Below are positions 1-8,964 of a stretch of 64,000 nucleotides of DNA, in pieces. The stretch spans positions 62,001 through 126,000 of the forward strand of contig NZ_JADDXU010000022.1 in NCBI RefSeq assembly GCF_015163075.1. Direction: 5' to 3'. Within the stretch, counting starts at the first letter, position 1. Every line of letters begins with the position of its first letter. Both the position numbers and the translations under genes were made by a program. The notes beneath the pieces were generated by a model that was not told the DNA's origin, searched no databases, and worked only from the letters and a program-made list of their open reading frames with translations. This stretch comes from Streptomyces justiciae (GTDB taxonomy: Bacteria; Actinomycetota; Actinomycetes; Streptomycetales; Streptomycetaceae).

Positions 1-33
1 CAGCTGTGTCCAGGCTGTGGTTTCCATGCTCAT
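1..33 (-). CDS. 5' end of an unidentified leftward gene (partial)
   Basis: Eleven open codons run leftward off the window edge from an ATG at base 33; a second in-frame ATG lies at base 27. No ribosome binding site precedes either. A MerR-type promoter (bases 41-71) would start transcription at about base 34-35, so the transcript would be essentially leaderless, which is common in actinobacteria. The visible residues (MSMETTAWTQL) are too few to name a family. Its existence rests mainly on the promoter geometry. Confidence 0.5.
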   Translation of the reverse strand, partial: MSMETTAWTQL

Positions 34-40
34 GGGAGCG

Positions 41-71
41 AACGTAGGACCTCAAGCGTTGTTGAGGTCAA
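41..71 (-). promoter_or_regulatory. MerR/SoxR-type promoter with overlapping operator
   Basis: Read on the minus strand there is a -35 TTGACC (bases 71-66), a 19-base spacer and a -10 TACGTT (46-41). The spacer contains the dyad CCTCAAGCGTTGTTGAGG (bases 50-67; arms CCTCAA/TTGAGG, 6-base centre). The long 19-base spacer with a dyad between the hexamers is the hallmark of MerR-family activated promoters, and the arms equal those of the enterobacterial SoxR box. It drives the truncated leftward gene. The exact regulator is inferred. Confidence 0.65.
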
Positions 72-138
72 CGTTCCCCGAAGAATCACTCGCCGTACGT
101 CCCCCTCCCCCGCCCCGTCCCGCTCCCCGAAGGATCCG

Positions 139-1170
139 ATGACCGTCAGCAATGCCCCGTCCCCCCTGCCGCAACCCGCAGTTGGTGCGGCGCGGAAAAC
201 CTCTCCGGACGTGAGCCCCCGCCGCGTCCCCCTCCCCCTTCCCGGTCGCAGAGTCCGGCAGATCCTGTGTCTGCTGCCGCTGCTGCTCGTGTCCGTGGTC
301 GCCGTGCAGCACCGCTCGGTGCTCGCCGAGGGCTTCGGTCATCTGCGGTCGGCCGAGTGGCCGTGGCTGCTGGTCGCGGTCTGTGCCACGTGTCTGACGT
401 GGGTCGCCGCGGCCTGTACCCGGCAGGGCGCGGTCGTGGAGCGGCTGCCGAAGCGGCGGCTGCTCGCCACGCAGTTCGCGGCCGGTGCCGCCAACCATCT
501 GCTCCCGACGGGGCTCGGCGCGAGCGCGGTCAACCTGCGGTTCATGACGGTGTGCGGGGTGCCGCTCGCCCGCTCCTCCGCCGCCCTCGCCCTGTATCTG
601 CTCGCGGAGTCGATCGGCCGGCTGGGCCTGCTGGCCGCGCTGCTGCTGGCCTTCCCCGACGCGCTGAGCCTCGGCTCGCTCCTTCCCGAGGAGGCGGTCG
701 GCGCGCTGCTGCCCGCGCTGGGGGCGGTGCTGCTCCTGGCCGCCGGGGTGCTCGTCCTCGTACGACGGGTGCGTACGGCCGTGACCGCGTTCCTGCGGAC
801 CGCGCTCGGTGAGCTGCGCGAGGTGCACACCCGGCCGTCCCGGGCGCTGGCGCTGTGGGGCGGGTCGCTGGCCTTTCCCGCACTCCAGGCGGCGGGGCTG
901 GCCGCGGTGGGACAGGCCTTGGGACTGCCGGTGCCGCCGCTGCACATGGCGGTGGCGTACCTGGCGGCCACGGTCGCGGTCGCGCTGGTGCCGACCCCGG
1001 GCGGGCTGGGCTCGGTGGAGGCCGCGCTCGTCGTGGCGCTGGTGGCGGCGGGCGGACCGGCGGCGGTGGCGACGGCCGTGGTGCTGGCCTACCGGATCAT
1101 CACGGTGTGGCTGCCGCTGCTGCCGGGGGCGCTGACGCTGGGGGCGCTGGTGCGGCTGAAGGTCATCTGA
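139..1170 (+). CDS. Flippase-like integral membrane protein (lysylphosphatidylglycerol synthase TM family)
   Basis: A 343-residue protein with a polar Pro/Arg-rich N-terminus (about 40 residues) followed by seven or eight hydrophobic segments. Motifs typical of the YbhN/AglD/MprF-TM family are visible: the segment around NHLLPTGLGASAVNLRF and the PTPGGLGSVEAAL motif near residue 290. Family members are thought to move lipids or lipid-linked intermediates across the membrane, but the substrate here cannot be told. The start has a GAAGGA ribosome site 6 bases upstream. It stands alone, with the next gene 35 bases downstream. Confidence 0.8.
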   Translation: MTVSNAPSPLPQPAVGAARKTSPDVSPRRVPLPLPGRRVRQILCLLPLLLVSVVAVQHRSVLAEGFGHLRSAEWPWLLVAVCATCLTWVAAACTRQGAVVERLPKRRLLATQFAAGAANHLLPTGLGASAVNLRFMTVCGVPLARSSAALALYLLAESIGRLGLLAALLLAFPDALSLGSLLPEEAVGALLPALGAVLLLAAGVLVLVRRVRTAVTAFLRTALGELREVHTRPSRALALWGGSLAFPALQAAGLAAVGQALGLPVPPLHMAVAYLAATVAVALVPTPGGLGSVEAALVVALVAAGGPAAVATAVVLAYRIITVWLPLLPGALTLGALVRLKVI

Positions 1171-1205
1171 TCGCCCTTGAAGATCGTCTGCGGTACAACG
1201 GCCGT

Positions 1206-1664
1206 ATGGACATCACCGCCCTCGCCGAGGCGCTCGACCAGATCGAGGACAGCGCTGTCGTGCACCACGGCTTCACCGACTACCTGCGGGACTACGAGGT
1301 CGTCGCCTACGTGACGGCCGCTCCGAGCACGGGCATCCCCCCGGCCCATCTGCGCTGTCTGTTCCGGTACTGCGTGGAGGCGCGCTGCGAGACGTCGATG
1401 GTCCCGTGGCTGTGGCAGAAGTCGCTGGACGACCGCCTCATCGACCACGAGACGGCGGACGGCCTCGACGGCTGGGTCTGGGGCGTGAAGTGGGCCAACT
1501 TGGAGACGGCACAGGTGCTGCCCGAGTCGGACGCCGCACACCGGTGGGCAGGGGAGCTGGGGATCGACTTCCACGCGGTCCGCATCGAGACCCAGGTGCA
1601 TGACCTCTCCCTGGTCTTCTCCGATCTGGAGATCACCGAACTGCCCGCGGACTGGGAGAAGTAG
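1206..1664 (+). CDS. Conserved hypothetical protein, possibly YxiG-like
   Basis: A 152-residue acidic soluble protein with no signal peptide or membrane segment. The sequence has several Cys residues (CLFRYC, EARC near residues 50-60) and a Trp-rich stretch (GWVWGVKW near 95). It vaguely resembles the YxiG-like domain found in Bacillus and Streptomyces hypothetical proteins; this is from memory and unverified. An upstream in-frame extension exists but overlaps the previous gene, so the ATG at 1206 is preferred. Function unknown. Confidence 0.65.
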   Translation: MDITALAEALDQIEDSAVVHHGFTDYLRDYEVVAYVTAAPSTGIPPAHLRCLFRYCVEARCETSMVPWLWQKSLDDRLIDHETADGLDGWVWGVKWANLETAQVLPESDAAHRWAGELGIDFHAVRIETQVHDLSLVFSDLEITELPADWEK

Positions 1665-1699
1665 CCTCGGTCGAGCCCGCCGCCGTCAGGAGGATCACG

Positions 1700-2452
1700 A
1701 TGCACGTCCGGACCGAACGCAGGGGACCCGTCACCACGGTGGTCCTCTCCCGCCCCGAGGCCCGCAACGCCGTCGACGGTCCGACGGCCGCCGAACTCGT
1801 CGCCGCCTTCCGGGAGTTCGAGGCGGACGAGGCGGTGCTGTGGGGTGAGGGCGGCACGTTCTGCGCGGGCGCGGACCTCAAGGCGCTCGGCACCGAGCGC
1901 GGCAACCGGGTCACGGAGGACGGTGACGGCCCGATGGGCCCGACCCGGCTGCGGCTCTCCAAGCCGGTGATCGCGGCGGTCGCCGGGCATGCCGTGGCCG
2001 GTGGGCTGGAGCTGGCGCTGTGGTGCGATCTGCGGGTCGCCGAGGAGGACGCCGTGTTCGGTGTCTTCTGCCGCCGCTGGGGCGTTCCGCTGATCGACGG
2101 CGGTACGGTACGGCTCCCCCGGCTGATCGGCACCAGCCGCGCCCTGGACATGATCCTCACGGGACGGCCGGTCCCGGCCCCCGAGGCCCATGAGTTCGGC
2201 CTCGCCAACCGCGTCGTCCCCACCGGCACCGCCCGCACCGCCGCCGAGGAACTGGCCGCCGAGATCGCCGCGTTCCCCCAGGCCTGCCTGCGCGCCGACC
2301 GGGCGTCCGCGCTGGACCAGGAGGGCCTGGACGAACCGGCCGCCCTGCGCAACGAACTCGGCCACGGCATGGGCGTGTTGGCGGAGAGCCTGGAGGGCGC
2401 GGCACGGTTCGTGTCCGGGGCGGGGCGGCACGGTTCGTTCAAGGACGCATGA
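1700..2452 (+). CDS. Crotonase/enoyl-CoA hydratase family protein
   Basis: A 250-residue member of the crotonase superfamily, which acts on acyl-CoA thioesters through an oxyanion hole. Visible signatures are the N-terminal SRPEARNAV, the oxyanion-hole motif GTFCAGADLKAL (about residues 52-63) and the AVAGHAVAGGLELALWCDLRVA block (about 92-115), the second oxyanion element. The reaction (hydratase, isomerase or hydrolase) cannot be assigned. A strong AGGAGG site lies upstream. The 3' end overlaps the convergent oxidoreductase gene by 14 bases. Confidence 0.85.
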   Translation: MHVRTERRGPVTTVVLSRPEARNAVDGPTAAELVAAFREFEADEAVLWGEGGTFCAGADLKALGTERGNRVTEDGDGPMGPTRLRLSKPVIAAVAGHAVAGGLELALWCDLRVAEEDAVFGVFCRRWGVPLIDGGTVRLPRLIGTSRALDMILTGRPVPAPEAHEFGLANRVVPTGTARTAAEELAAEIAAFPQACLRADRASALDQEGLDEPAALRNELGHGMGVLAESLEGAARFVSGAGRHGSFKDA

Positions 2453-3344
2453 CAGCGGCGGCGACCTGCACGCCCGCACGTGCGGCCCTGGCCGCGCTCT
2501 CCCCCGGACGCGTCAGCCCTCCGGCGGCGAACACTCCGGGCCGTGAAGTCGTCCCGGCGTCGACGGTCAGCCCGCCCCGCCGCGCCAACTCGTTCTCGGG
2601 CACGAAGTCACCGGTGAACACGACGGTGTCACACGCGAGTTCGGCCGTACGACCGTCCCGGCGCCGGACGCGGATGCCCGACAGGCGTCCGTGACCGAGG
2701 AGTTCGGCGACGGTGGCCCCGGTGAGGAGAGGGACACGGCGACGGAGGCGGGCGTCCTGGGCGCGGACGAGGGACGCCTGTGCGCGCTCGGCCTCGGTGA
2801 CCAGGGCGACGACCTCCGCTCCCGACGCCCGTACGGTGTCGGCGGCCCGGTACGACACCGGCTCCGCGCCCACGATCACCGCACGGGTGCCGATCCGCTG
2901 CCCGAACAGATGCACCGCCTGCTGGAGTTCACCGGTGGTGTAGACGCCGGCGGGACGGGTTCCCGGCACCAGGCGTGCGGCGCGGGGGCGTTCGCGGGCG
3001 CCGGTGGCCAGGACGATCGCGCGGGCCTCGATCGTCTCCGGTCCGCCCGGGCCGACGGTGTGCAGCGCGAGGGGGCCCGCCCAGTCGAGGGCGGTCACGC
3101 CGGTCCGTACGACCGCCCCGGCGCTCAGCGCGGTCTCGACCAGCCGTCGGGCGTACGCCGGGCCGGTCAGGGGGCGCCGCCAGGAGCCGAAGCCGCCGTG
3201 CGCGCAGTGTCGTGGCACTCCCCCGGCCTGCTGCTCCCGGTCCAGCACCTCTACTCGTCCGGCGCCGGAGGCGGCGAGCCGGGCGGCGGCGGTGAGCCCG
3301 GCGGGGCCCGCGCCGACGACGAGGACGTCGACCTGCCTCGTCAC
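2439..3344 (-). CDS. FAD/NAD(P)-dependent oxidoreductase (GlpB/HcnB-like), glycerol operon third gene
   Basis: A 301-residue flavoprotein. The N-terminal FAD-binding motif VGAGPAGLTAAA (residues 10-21) and a second nucleotide-binding element around VIVGAEPVSYRAADTV (about 160) mark a two-dinucleotide-fold oxidoreductase. The VPRHCAHGGFG stretch near residue 43 is typical of small subunits paired with GlpA-like dehydrogenases. Its ATG overlaps the upstream gene's stop (ATGA), so it is translationally coupled to the [2Fe-2S] dehydrogenase. It probably passes electrons from glycerol-3-phosphate oxidation. A free-standing disulfide-reductase-like role is less likely. Confidence 0.75.
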   Translation of the reverse strand: MTRQVDVLVVGAGPAGLTAAARLAASGAGRVEVLDREQQAGGVPRHCAHGGFGSWRRPLTGPAYARRLVETALSAGAVVRTGVTALDWAGPLALHTVGPGGPETIEARAIVLATGARERPRAARLVPGTRPAGVYTTGELQQAVHLFGQRIGTRAVIVGAEPVSYRAADTVRASGAEVVALVTEAERAQASLVRAQDARLRRRVPLLTGATVAELLGHGRLSGIRVRRRDGRTAELACDTVVFTGDFVPENELARRGGLTVDAGTTSRPGVFAAGGLTRPGESAARAARAGVQVAAAVMRP

Positions 3345-4732
3345 CCGCGGGCCTCCTCGAACAGCTGCCGCACGGCGGCCCCGCAGTAGAACCCCTGGCA
3401 GCGCCCGCCCCGCGCCCTGGTCCGGCGGCGGAGTCCGTCCAGGCTGCCGGGCGGGATCGCACTGGCGAGGGCATCACGGATCTCCCCGCGTGACACGCGT
3501 TCGCAGTGGCAGACGAGGGTGCCGTAGTCCGGGTCGGCGGCGATGAGGTCGGGGCGCTGGTACGGGCGCGGGGACGCCTCGCCCAGGTTGGGCATGCGCA
3601 CCCGCTCCAACTCGCGCGACGGACCCAACTCCAGCCCGTTCGCGGGCAGTTGTCCGATCACGTACTCGGCGATGGCGAGCGACGCCGTCAGCCCGGTCGA
3701 GCGGATGCCGCCCACCGTGAGGTACGCCTGCTCGGGGTGGGCCGTGATGCGGTAGTCGTCGTACTCGGTCGCGGCGCGCAGCCCGGCGTAGACGGCGGTG
3801 ACCTCTTCGTCGAGGAGCTCGGGCAGGATGCGGCGGCCCTGCTCGCGCAGGCGCGTCAGGCCGTCGGCGGTCGACTGGGTGGCCCGTTTGTCGTCGAGGT
3901 CCTCGGCGGTGGGGCCGAGCAGGACGTTGCCGTACACCGTGGGCGCGACCAGGACGCCCTTGCCGAGTGCGGTCGGGACGGGCAGCAGGATGTGCCGGAC
4001 GAGGGCGCGGGCGAACTTGTCGAAGACGATGAGCTGGCCGCGGCGCGGGGTGACGGTGAAGTCGTCGTGGCCGAGGTCGCGGTCGAGGGTGTCGGTGTGG
4101 AGACCGGCCGCGTTGATGATCCAACGGGTGTGGAGGGCGCCCCGGTTGGTCGACAGCAGCCCCTGACTCAGCTTCTCCACACGGCAGTTGAGGTGCAGGT
4201 CCACGCCGTGCCGGACGGCCTGGGTGGCGTACGCCACGGTCGTCGTCCAAGGACAGATGATGCTCTCGCCGGGGACGTGGAGGGCGCCGAGCGCGCCGGG
4301 GCCGAGGTGCGGCTCGCGGTCGTACAGTTCGGCCGCCTCCAGCAGGCGGGTCTCTTTGTAGTCGTTGCGTTCGGCCTTCTCCGCGAGGCGGGGCAGTGCG
4401 GCGCGTTGTTCTTCGTCCCAGGCGACGAGCAGGGCGCCGACCGGTTCGACGGGGATGCCCGACTCGGCGGCGTAGTCAGCGAGTTGGCGCGATCCCTCGC
4501 GGACCAGTCGCGCCTCCAGGGAGCCGGGGACGGCGTCGAAACCGGTGTGAAGGATGGCGGTGTTGGCCTTGGAGCTGCCCTGACCCATGTCGTCCTGCGC
4601 CTCGACGACGGCCGTGCGCAGCCGAGGATGGCGGGCCAGTGCACGGGCGATGGCGCTGCCGACGACTCCGGCGCCGATGACGATCACGTCGTACGGTGTG
4701 TCGGGCAGCGGTCCGTGGGTGGTGACGGTCAT
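3341..4732 (-). CDS. glpA: FAD-dependent glycerol-3-phosphate dehydrogenase-like protein with C-terminal [2Fe-2S] domain (GlpA-type)
   Basis: A 463-residue protein with a DAO-type FAD fold (VIVIGAGVVGSAIARAL near residues 14-30) and a C-terminal BFD-like [2Fe-2S] domain: CHCERVSRGEI followed by GGRCQGFYCG, four Cys in a CxC...CxxxxC pattern. This combines the two parts seen in anaerobic-type GlpA rather than in aerobic GlpD. The start at 4732 is chosen because it overlaps the kinase stop (ATGA) and begins directly before the FAD motif; longer frames run back into the kinase. Middle gene of the kinase-dehydrogenase-oxidoreductase operon. Confidence 0.8.
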   Translation of the reverse strand: MTVTTHGPLPDTPYDVIVIGAGVVGSAIARALARHPRLRTAVVEAQDDMGQGSSKANTAILHTGFDAVPGSLEARLVREGSRQLADYAAESGIPVEPVGALLVAWDEEQRAALPRLAEKAERNDYKETRLLEAAELYDREPHLGPGALGALHVPGESIICPWTTTVAYATQAVRHGVDLHLNCRVEKLSQGLLSTNRGALHTRWIINAAGLHTDTLDRDLGHDDFTVTPRRGQLIVFDKFARALVRHILLPVPTALGKGVLVAPTVYGNVLLGPTAEDLDDKRATQSTADGLTRLREQGRRILPELLDEEVTAVYAGLRAATEYDDYRITAHPEQAYLTVGGIRSTGLTASLAIAEYVIGQLPANGLELGPSRELERVRMPNLGEASPRPYQRPDLIAADPDYGTLVCHCERVSRGEIRDALASAIPPGSLDGLRRRTRARGGRCQGFYCGAAVRQLFEEARG

Positions 4733-6156
4733 GCGGGGGTCCGGTCGAGGAGGGCGGTGACCTCGCCGAGGAAGCGGGCGCGGCGGGCGGCGGCCTCGTC
4801 GGCGGTGATCCGCGGCTCGTGGACGGCGGCCGGTTTCCAGTCCGGCAGGGCCGTGGCGACCGTCAGGCCGGGCTCGGCGCCGAGGCGGGCGAGGGCGGCG
4901 ACACCGAGGGCGGTGGCGTCGGGCAGGGCGGAAACTTCGACGGGGCGTTGCAGCAGGTCGGCCTGGGTCTGCATGAGGAGGGTGGAGCGGGTGAGGCCGC
5001 CGTCGACCCGCAGGGTCTCCAGCGGGGACTCCAGGACGTCCACGAGCTCGGCGACCTGCGCGGCGATCCCCTCGCACAGCGCCCGCACCAGGTGTCCTGC
5101 GGTCGTGTCGAGGCCGAGCCCCGTGAGCGAGCCGCGCAGGTCACCGCGCCACCAGGGGGCGGCGAGTCCGGCCAGGGCGGGCACGAAGGTGACCCCGCCG
5201 CTGTCGGGCACGGAGCCGCCCACCGCGTCGAGGTCCGCGGCACCCTTGATCACGCCGAGGTCGGTGAGCCAGCGGACGGCGGACGCGGCCGTGTACACCT
5301 GGCCGTCGAGGCAGTAGCTGGTCCGGCCGGCGAGGTTCCAGGCGACGCAGCTGACCAGTCCCGAACTGCCGCGCCTGGGGGTGTCCCCGGTGTGGGCGAG
5401 CAGGAACGCGCCGGTGCCGTAGGTGCATTTGGCGCCGCCGGGTGCGGTGACGCGCTGGGCGAGCAGGGCCGCCTGCTGGTCCACGGCCAGTCCGGTGACC
5501 GGGATCTCCTCGCCGAACTCCGTTGCCGTGCCGACTGGTTGGGCGTTGCCGACGACCCTCGGCAGCCGTTCGTCGGCGAGTCCGTACAGGTCGAGGGCGC
5601 GGGGTGACCAGTGCGCGCGGTCGAGGTCGAGGAGCTGGGTCCGGCTCGCGGTCGCCGCGTCGGTGACGTAGGCGCCGGTGAGGCGGTGGACGAGCCAGGC
5701 GTCGGTGGTGGTGACGACGCCCTCACGGGTGAGGTGGCAGCGGATCCACGCCATCTTGGGCGCGGCGAAGTACGGGTCGAGCGGCAGGCCGGTCAGTTCA
5801 CGTAACTCGTCGGCGTACGGGGCGAGTTCCTCGCAGACGGTCTCGGCGCGGCGGTCCTGCCAGACGAGGGCCGTGGTGAGCGGGCGGCCGGTGGCGGGGT
5901 CCCAGGCGAGCACGGTCTCGCCCTGGTTGGCCAGGCCGAGGGCGGCCACGGGTTCGCGGGCCTCGGCGAGGGCACGTCGGCCCGCCTCGACGACGGACGC
6001 GTACAGCTCCTCGGGGTCGACCTCGACGAGACCGCCGGGCAGGTGCCGCGGGCGGACCTCGGCGAACCCGGCCCCGATGACGCCGCGTTCGGGGCAGACG
6101 ACGAGGGCCTTGGTGCCGGACGTGCCCTGGTCGACGGCCAACACCGGACCGGTCAT
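4729..6156 (-). CDS. glpK: Glycerol kinase (FGGY family)
   Basis: A 475-residue FGGY-family carbohydrate kinase beginning with the phosphate-binding motif DQGTSGTKALVV and containing a second-domain glycine-rich segment (KCTYGTGAFLLAHTG near residue 240) and LRVDGGLTRSTLLMQTQADLL near 390, which resembles the FGGY signature of glycerol kinases. It phosphorylates glycerol (or a related polyol) to feed the two oxidoreductases that follow with ATGA overlaps. No glycerol facilitator gene is adjacent, unlike the usual Streptomyces gyl operon, so this is probably a second glycerol or polyol system. First gene of the operon; 277 bases separate it from the divergent neighbour. Confidence 0.82.
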   Translation of the reverse strand: MTGPVLAVDQGTSGTKALVVCPERGVIGAGFAEVRPRHLPGGLVEVDPEELYASVVEAGRRALAEAREPVAALGLANQGETVLAWDPATGRPLTTALVWQDRRAETVCEELAPYADELRELTGLPLDPYFAAPKMAWIRCHLTREGVVTTTDAWLVHRLTGAYVTDAATASRTQLLDLDRAHWSPRALDLYGLADERLPRVVGNAQPVGTATEFGEEIPVTGLAVDQQAALLAQRVTAPGGAKCTYGTGAFLLAHTGDTPRRGSSGLVSCVAWNLAGRTSYCLDGQVYTAASAVRWLTDLGVIKGAADLDAVGGSVPDSGGVTFVPALAGLAAPWWRGDLRGSLTGLGLDTTAGHLVRALCEGIAAQVAELVDVLESPLETLRVDGGLTRSTLLMQTQADLLQRPVEVSALPDATALGVAALARLGAEPGLTVATALPDWKPAAVHEPRITADEAAARRARFLGEVTALLDRTPA

Positions 6157-6433
6157 CGAGCCCTCCCTCGGCGATCAACAGGGCGCCAGCCTGCCGCCGC
6201 CCGCCGCGCCGCGTCAAGCGACCCCGTCGTCGGTGAATCTTCAATCACCGCGGCCCTCAACGCCCTTGCCCCGCAACGGAGTTCGAAAAGATCGGGAAAC
6301 CGGAGGAGATGCGGAACCTCCGCCTCTATAGTGACCGCCGACCGGCACGAGCTCCTCGACCGCCGCCCGGAGGAGGGCTGTTGTTACTCCACCCTGCCGT
6401 CCCGCCCCGCCCGCCGACCGGGACGGACGGCTG

Positions 6434-7411
6434 ATGGCCAGAGAAGGAGCACGCCCCGTCTACGACCCCGCGGGCCCGGACGCCGCCCTGCGGGCCGCCC
6501 TCCAGGAGGTGCGCACCGGACGCTGGATGTCGATGCGCCGACTGCTCGGCGAGACCACGGCTTGGTGGCAGTGGACGCAGCGCACTCAGGTCCTCGCCGC
6601 CGCTGCCGCGGGCACCGATGTGGTGCGGACCTGGCTCACGGAGGAACCGGACAGCGTCCCGGCCTCGGTCATGCATGCCAGGGTCGCCGTCGAGCGGGCG
6701 TTACGGGCCCACCGCGAGCGGCACTCCCAGACCCTCGATCTGTGGCGGGAGGCCTGGCAGGCGAGCCACACGGCGACCCGGACGGCACCCCAGGACCCGG
6801 TCCCGTGGGTGTGTCTGCTGGCGCTGGCCCGCCTCGACCGGGACTGGCGCTGGGAGGAGCACCGGGTGGCGCCGCCCGGGCCGATGCTGCCGCCGGGGCC
6901 GTGGGGTCTGCTGGCGGAGGCCGACAAGCGGGACCCGTACAACCGCGAGGCCCATCACCGGATGCTGCAGTTCCTCTACGAGCACGGCACCTCGGGCCGG
7001 CTCGCGGAGGCGGTCGGCTACGCCCACTGGGCGGCCGACACCGCGCCGCCCGGCTCGGCGCTGCACGTCCTGCCGCTGTACGTCCGGGTCGAGCGCTACC
7101 GGCGTTCCGGCGGCCGCGACGCCGCTCTCGATCTGCACTGGGTCGCCGAGGACGCCACCCGGGAGGCGCAGCGGACGTTGTACGCCTGGTTCGAGCAGAC
7201 CTTCGCCGCCGAGCGCACCCCGCTGGACCTGAACCATCTCGCGCACGCCCTGTGGGGCGCGCTCCAATTTCCGGAGGCGGCCCGGGTGTTCGAGGCGCTC
7301 GGCCCGTACTGGACGCCCGTGCCGTGGGCGTACCGCATCCCCGAAACCGGCGACCGCGGGCAGGCCGTGGAGGTGTTCCTCCAGGCCCGGGCGCGCTGTC
7401 GCCCCGCCTGA
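6434..7411 (+). CDS. Hypothetical protein (325 aa), alpha-helical
   Basis: A soluble, helical, Trp-rich protein with Ala/Arg/Leu-rich helices. Pairs such as LAEAVGYAHWAADTAPPGSALHVLPLYV hint at TPR-like repeats in the C-terminal half. There is no signal peptide, enzyme motif or DNA-binding motif that I recognise. It ends 35 bases before the APC permease gene and is likely co-transcribed with it. It shows typical codon use, so it is a real gene of unknown role. Confidence 0.65.
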   Translation: MAREGARPVYDPAGPDAALRAALQEVRTGRWMSMRRLLGETTAWWQWTQRTQVLAAAAAGTDVVRTWLTEEPDSVPASVMHARVAVERALRAHRERHSQTLDLWREAWQASHTATRTAPQDPVPWVCLLALARLDRDWRWEEHRVAPPGPMLPPGPWGLLAEADKRDPYNREAHHRMLQFLYEHGTSGRLAEAVGYAHWAADTAPPGSALHVLPLYVRVERYRRSGGRDAALDLHWVAEDATREAQRTLYAWFEQTFAAERTPLDLNHLAHALWGALQFPEAARVFEALGPYWTPVPWAYRIPETGDRGQAVEVFLQARARCRPA

Positions 7412-7446
7412 CCCCCACCACCCCGTTCTCTTTCGGAGGTTTCCGC

Positions 7447-8964
7447 ATGTCCCGTACCAGCAACGGTCCGTCGAAACCGCACGACGAGGAACAACGCCTG
7501 CGGGAACTCGGCTATCGTCCCGTGCTCGCCCGCCGCATGGGCGGCTTCGGCAACTTCGCGATCAGCTTCTCGGTGATCTCGATCCTGTCCGGCTGCATGA
7601 CCCTGTACGGCTTCGGCCTCGGCGCGGGCGGCCCCGCGGTGATGCTGTGGGGCTGGGCGGGTGTCGGCCTGTTCGTGCTCTGCGTGGGCCTGGCCCTCGC
7701 GGAGGTCACCAGTGCCTATCCGACCTCGGGCGCCCTGTACTACATGGCCGACCGGCTCGGCGGGCGCCGCTGGGGCTGGTACACCGGCTGGCTCAATCTG
7801 CTGGGCCTGCTGGGCGCGATCGCCGGTATCGACTACGGCGCGGCCCTGTTCACCGGCGCGTTCATGAACCTCCAGTGGGGCTTCGAGCCGACACCGGAGA
7901 AGACGATGCTGATCTTCGTGGTGATCCTGTTGCTGCACGCCGTGCTGAACCTGTTCGGCGTCCGCCTGGTCAGCCTGCTCAACTCCATCAGTGTCTGGTG
8001 GCACTTGGCGGGCGTGGCGCTGATCGTCGGCGCGCTGGCGATCGTGCCCGACCACCACCAGTCGCCGTCCTTCGTCTTCACCGAGTTCGTCAACGACACC
8101 GGCTGGTCGAGTCCCTTGTACGTGGCGGCGATCGGCCTCCTCCTCGCCCAGTACACCTTCTCCGGCTACGACGCCTCGGCCCATCTGTCCGAGGAGACCT
8201 CCAACGCGTCGGTGTCGGCCGCGCGCGGCATCGTGCGCTCCATCTGGGTCTCCTGGATCGCCGGCTTCGTCCTGCTGATGGGCCTCACCTTCGCCATCCA
8301 GGACTACGACGCCACGCGGGCCACCGACACCGGGGTGCCGCCCGCCCAGATCCTCCTCGACGGCCTCGGCACGGACGGGGCGAGCGCGCTCCTCGTCGTC
8401 GTCATCGTCGCCCAGCTGTTCTGCGGCAACGCCGAAGTCGCCGCCGCCAGCCGCATGGTGTTCGCGTTCAGCCGGGACGGGGCGCTGCCGGGTTCCGGGC
8501 TCTGGCGCAAGGTCAGCGCCCGCACCCAGACCCCGGTCGCCGCGGTGTGGCTGTCGGTGGTGGTCGCGTGCCTGCTGGCGCTGCCCTCGCTGTACTCGGC
8601 GACGGCGTACGGCGCGGTGACCGCGATCAACGTCATCGGCATCACCCCGGCGTACGCCATTCCCGTGCTGCTGCGGCTGCGCGCGGGGGACCGTTTTCAG
8701 CCGGGTCCGTGGAGCCTCGGCAAGTGGAGCAGGCCGATCGGCTGGACGGCCGTGATCTGGGTGGCGTTCGTGACGGTCCTGTTCTGCCTGCCGCAGTCGT
8801 CGCCGGTCACGGTCGACACGATGAACTACGCGTCCGTCGCCCTGGCCGTCGTACTGATCCTGGCCACGGTGTGGTGGTACGCCGCCCGTCGTTCGTACGG
8901 AACGCCCACCACCGCCGCCTACTCCGACCAGGAACAGGCCGAGCTGGCGGAGGGCATCGTCTGA
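7447..8964 (+). CDS. APC-superfamily amino acid permease (GABA/choline transporter-like)
   Basis: A 505-residue polytopic membrane protein with about 12 hydrophobic segments. The N-terminal block LARRMGGFGNFAISFSVISILSG and the segment LAEVTSAYPTSGALYYMADRLGG are characteristic of the amino acid/choline transporter branch of the APC superfamily. The FSGYDASAHLSEET motif in TM6-7 is also a family signature. Likely imports an amino acid or GABA-like compound by proton symport. The start has a GGAGG site (cggaggtttccgc). Longer frames that fuse it to the upstream hypothetical gene are out of frame with that gene and were not used. Confidence 0.88.
   Translation: MSRTSNGPSKPHDEEQRLRELGYRPVLARRMGGFGNFAISFSVISILSGCMTLYGFGLGAGGPAVMLWGWAGVGLFVLCVGLALAEVTSAYPTSGALYYMADRLGGRRWGWYTGWLNLLGLLGAIAGIDYGAALFTGAFMNLQWGFEPTPEKTMLIFVVILLLHAVLNLFGVRLVSLLNSISVWWHLAGVALIVGALAIVPDHHQSPSFVFTEFVNDTGWSSPLYVAAIGLLLAQYTFSGYDASAHLSEETSNASVSAARGIVRSIWVSWIAGFVLLMGLTFAIQDYDATRATDTGVPPAQILLDGLGTDGASALLVVVIVAQLFCGNAEVAAASRMVFAFSRDGALPGSGLWRKVSARTQTPVAAVWLSVVVACLLALPSLYSATAYGAVTAINVIGITPAYAIPVLLRLRAGDRFQPGPWSLGKWSRPIGWTAVIWVAFVTVLFCLPQSSPVTVDTMNYASVALAVVLILATVWWYAARRSYGTPTTAAYSDQEQAELAEGIV

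Noticed and set aside
3506..5317. A 603-codon frame opposite the GlpA-type dehydrogenase and kinase genes.
   Set aside because: It spans the boundary of two well-supported overlapping genes and shows no recognisable domain.
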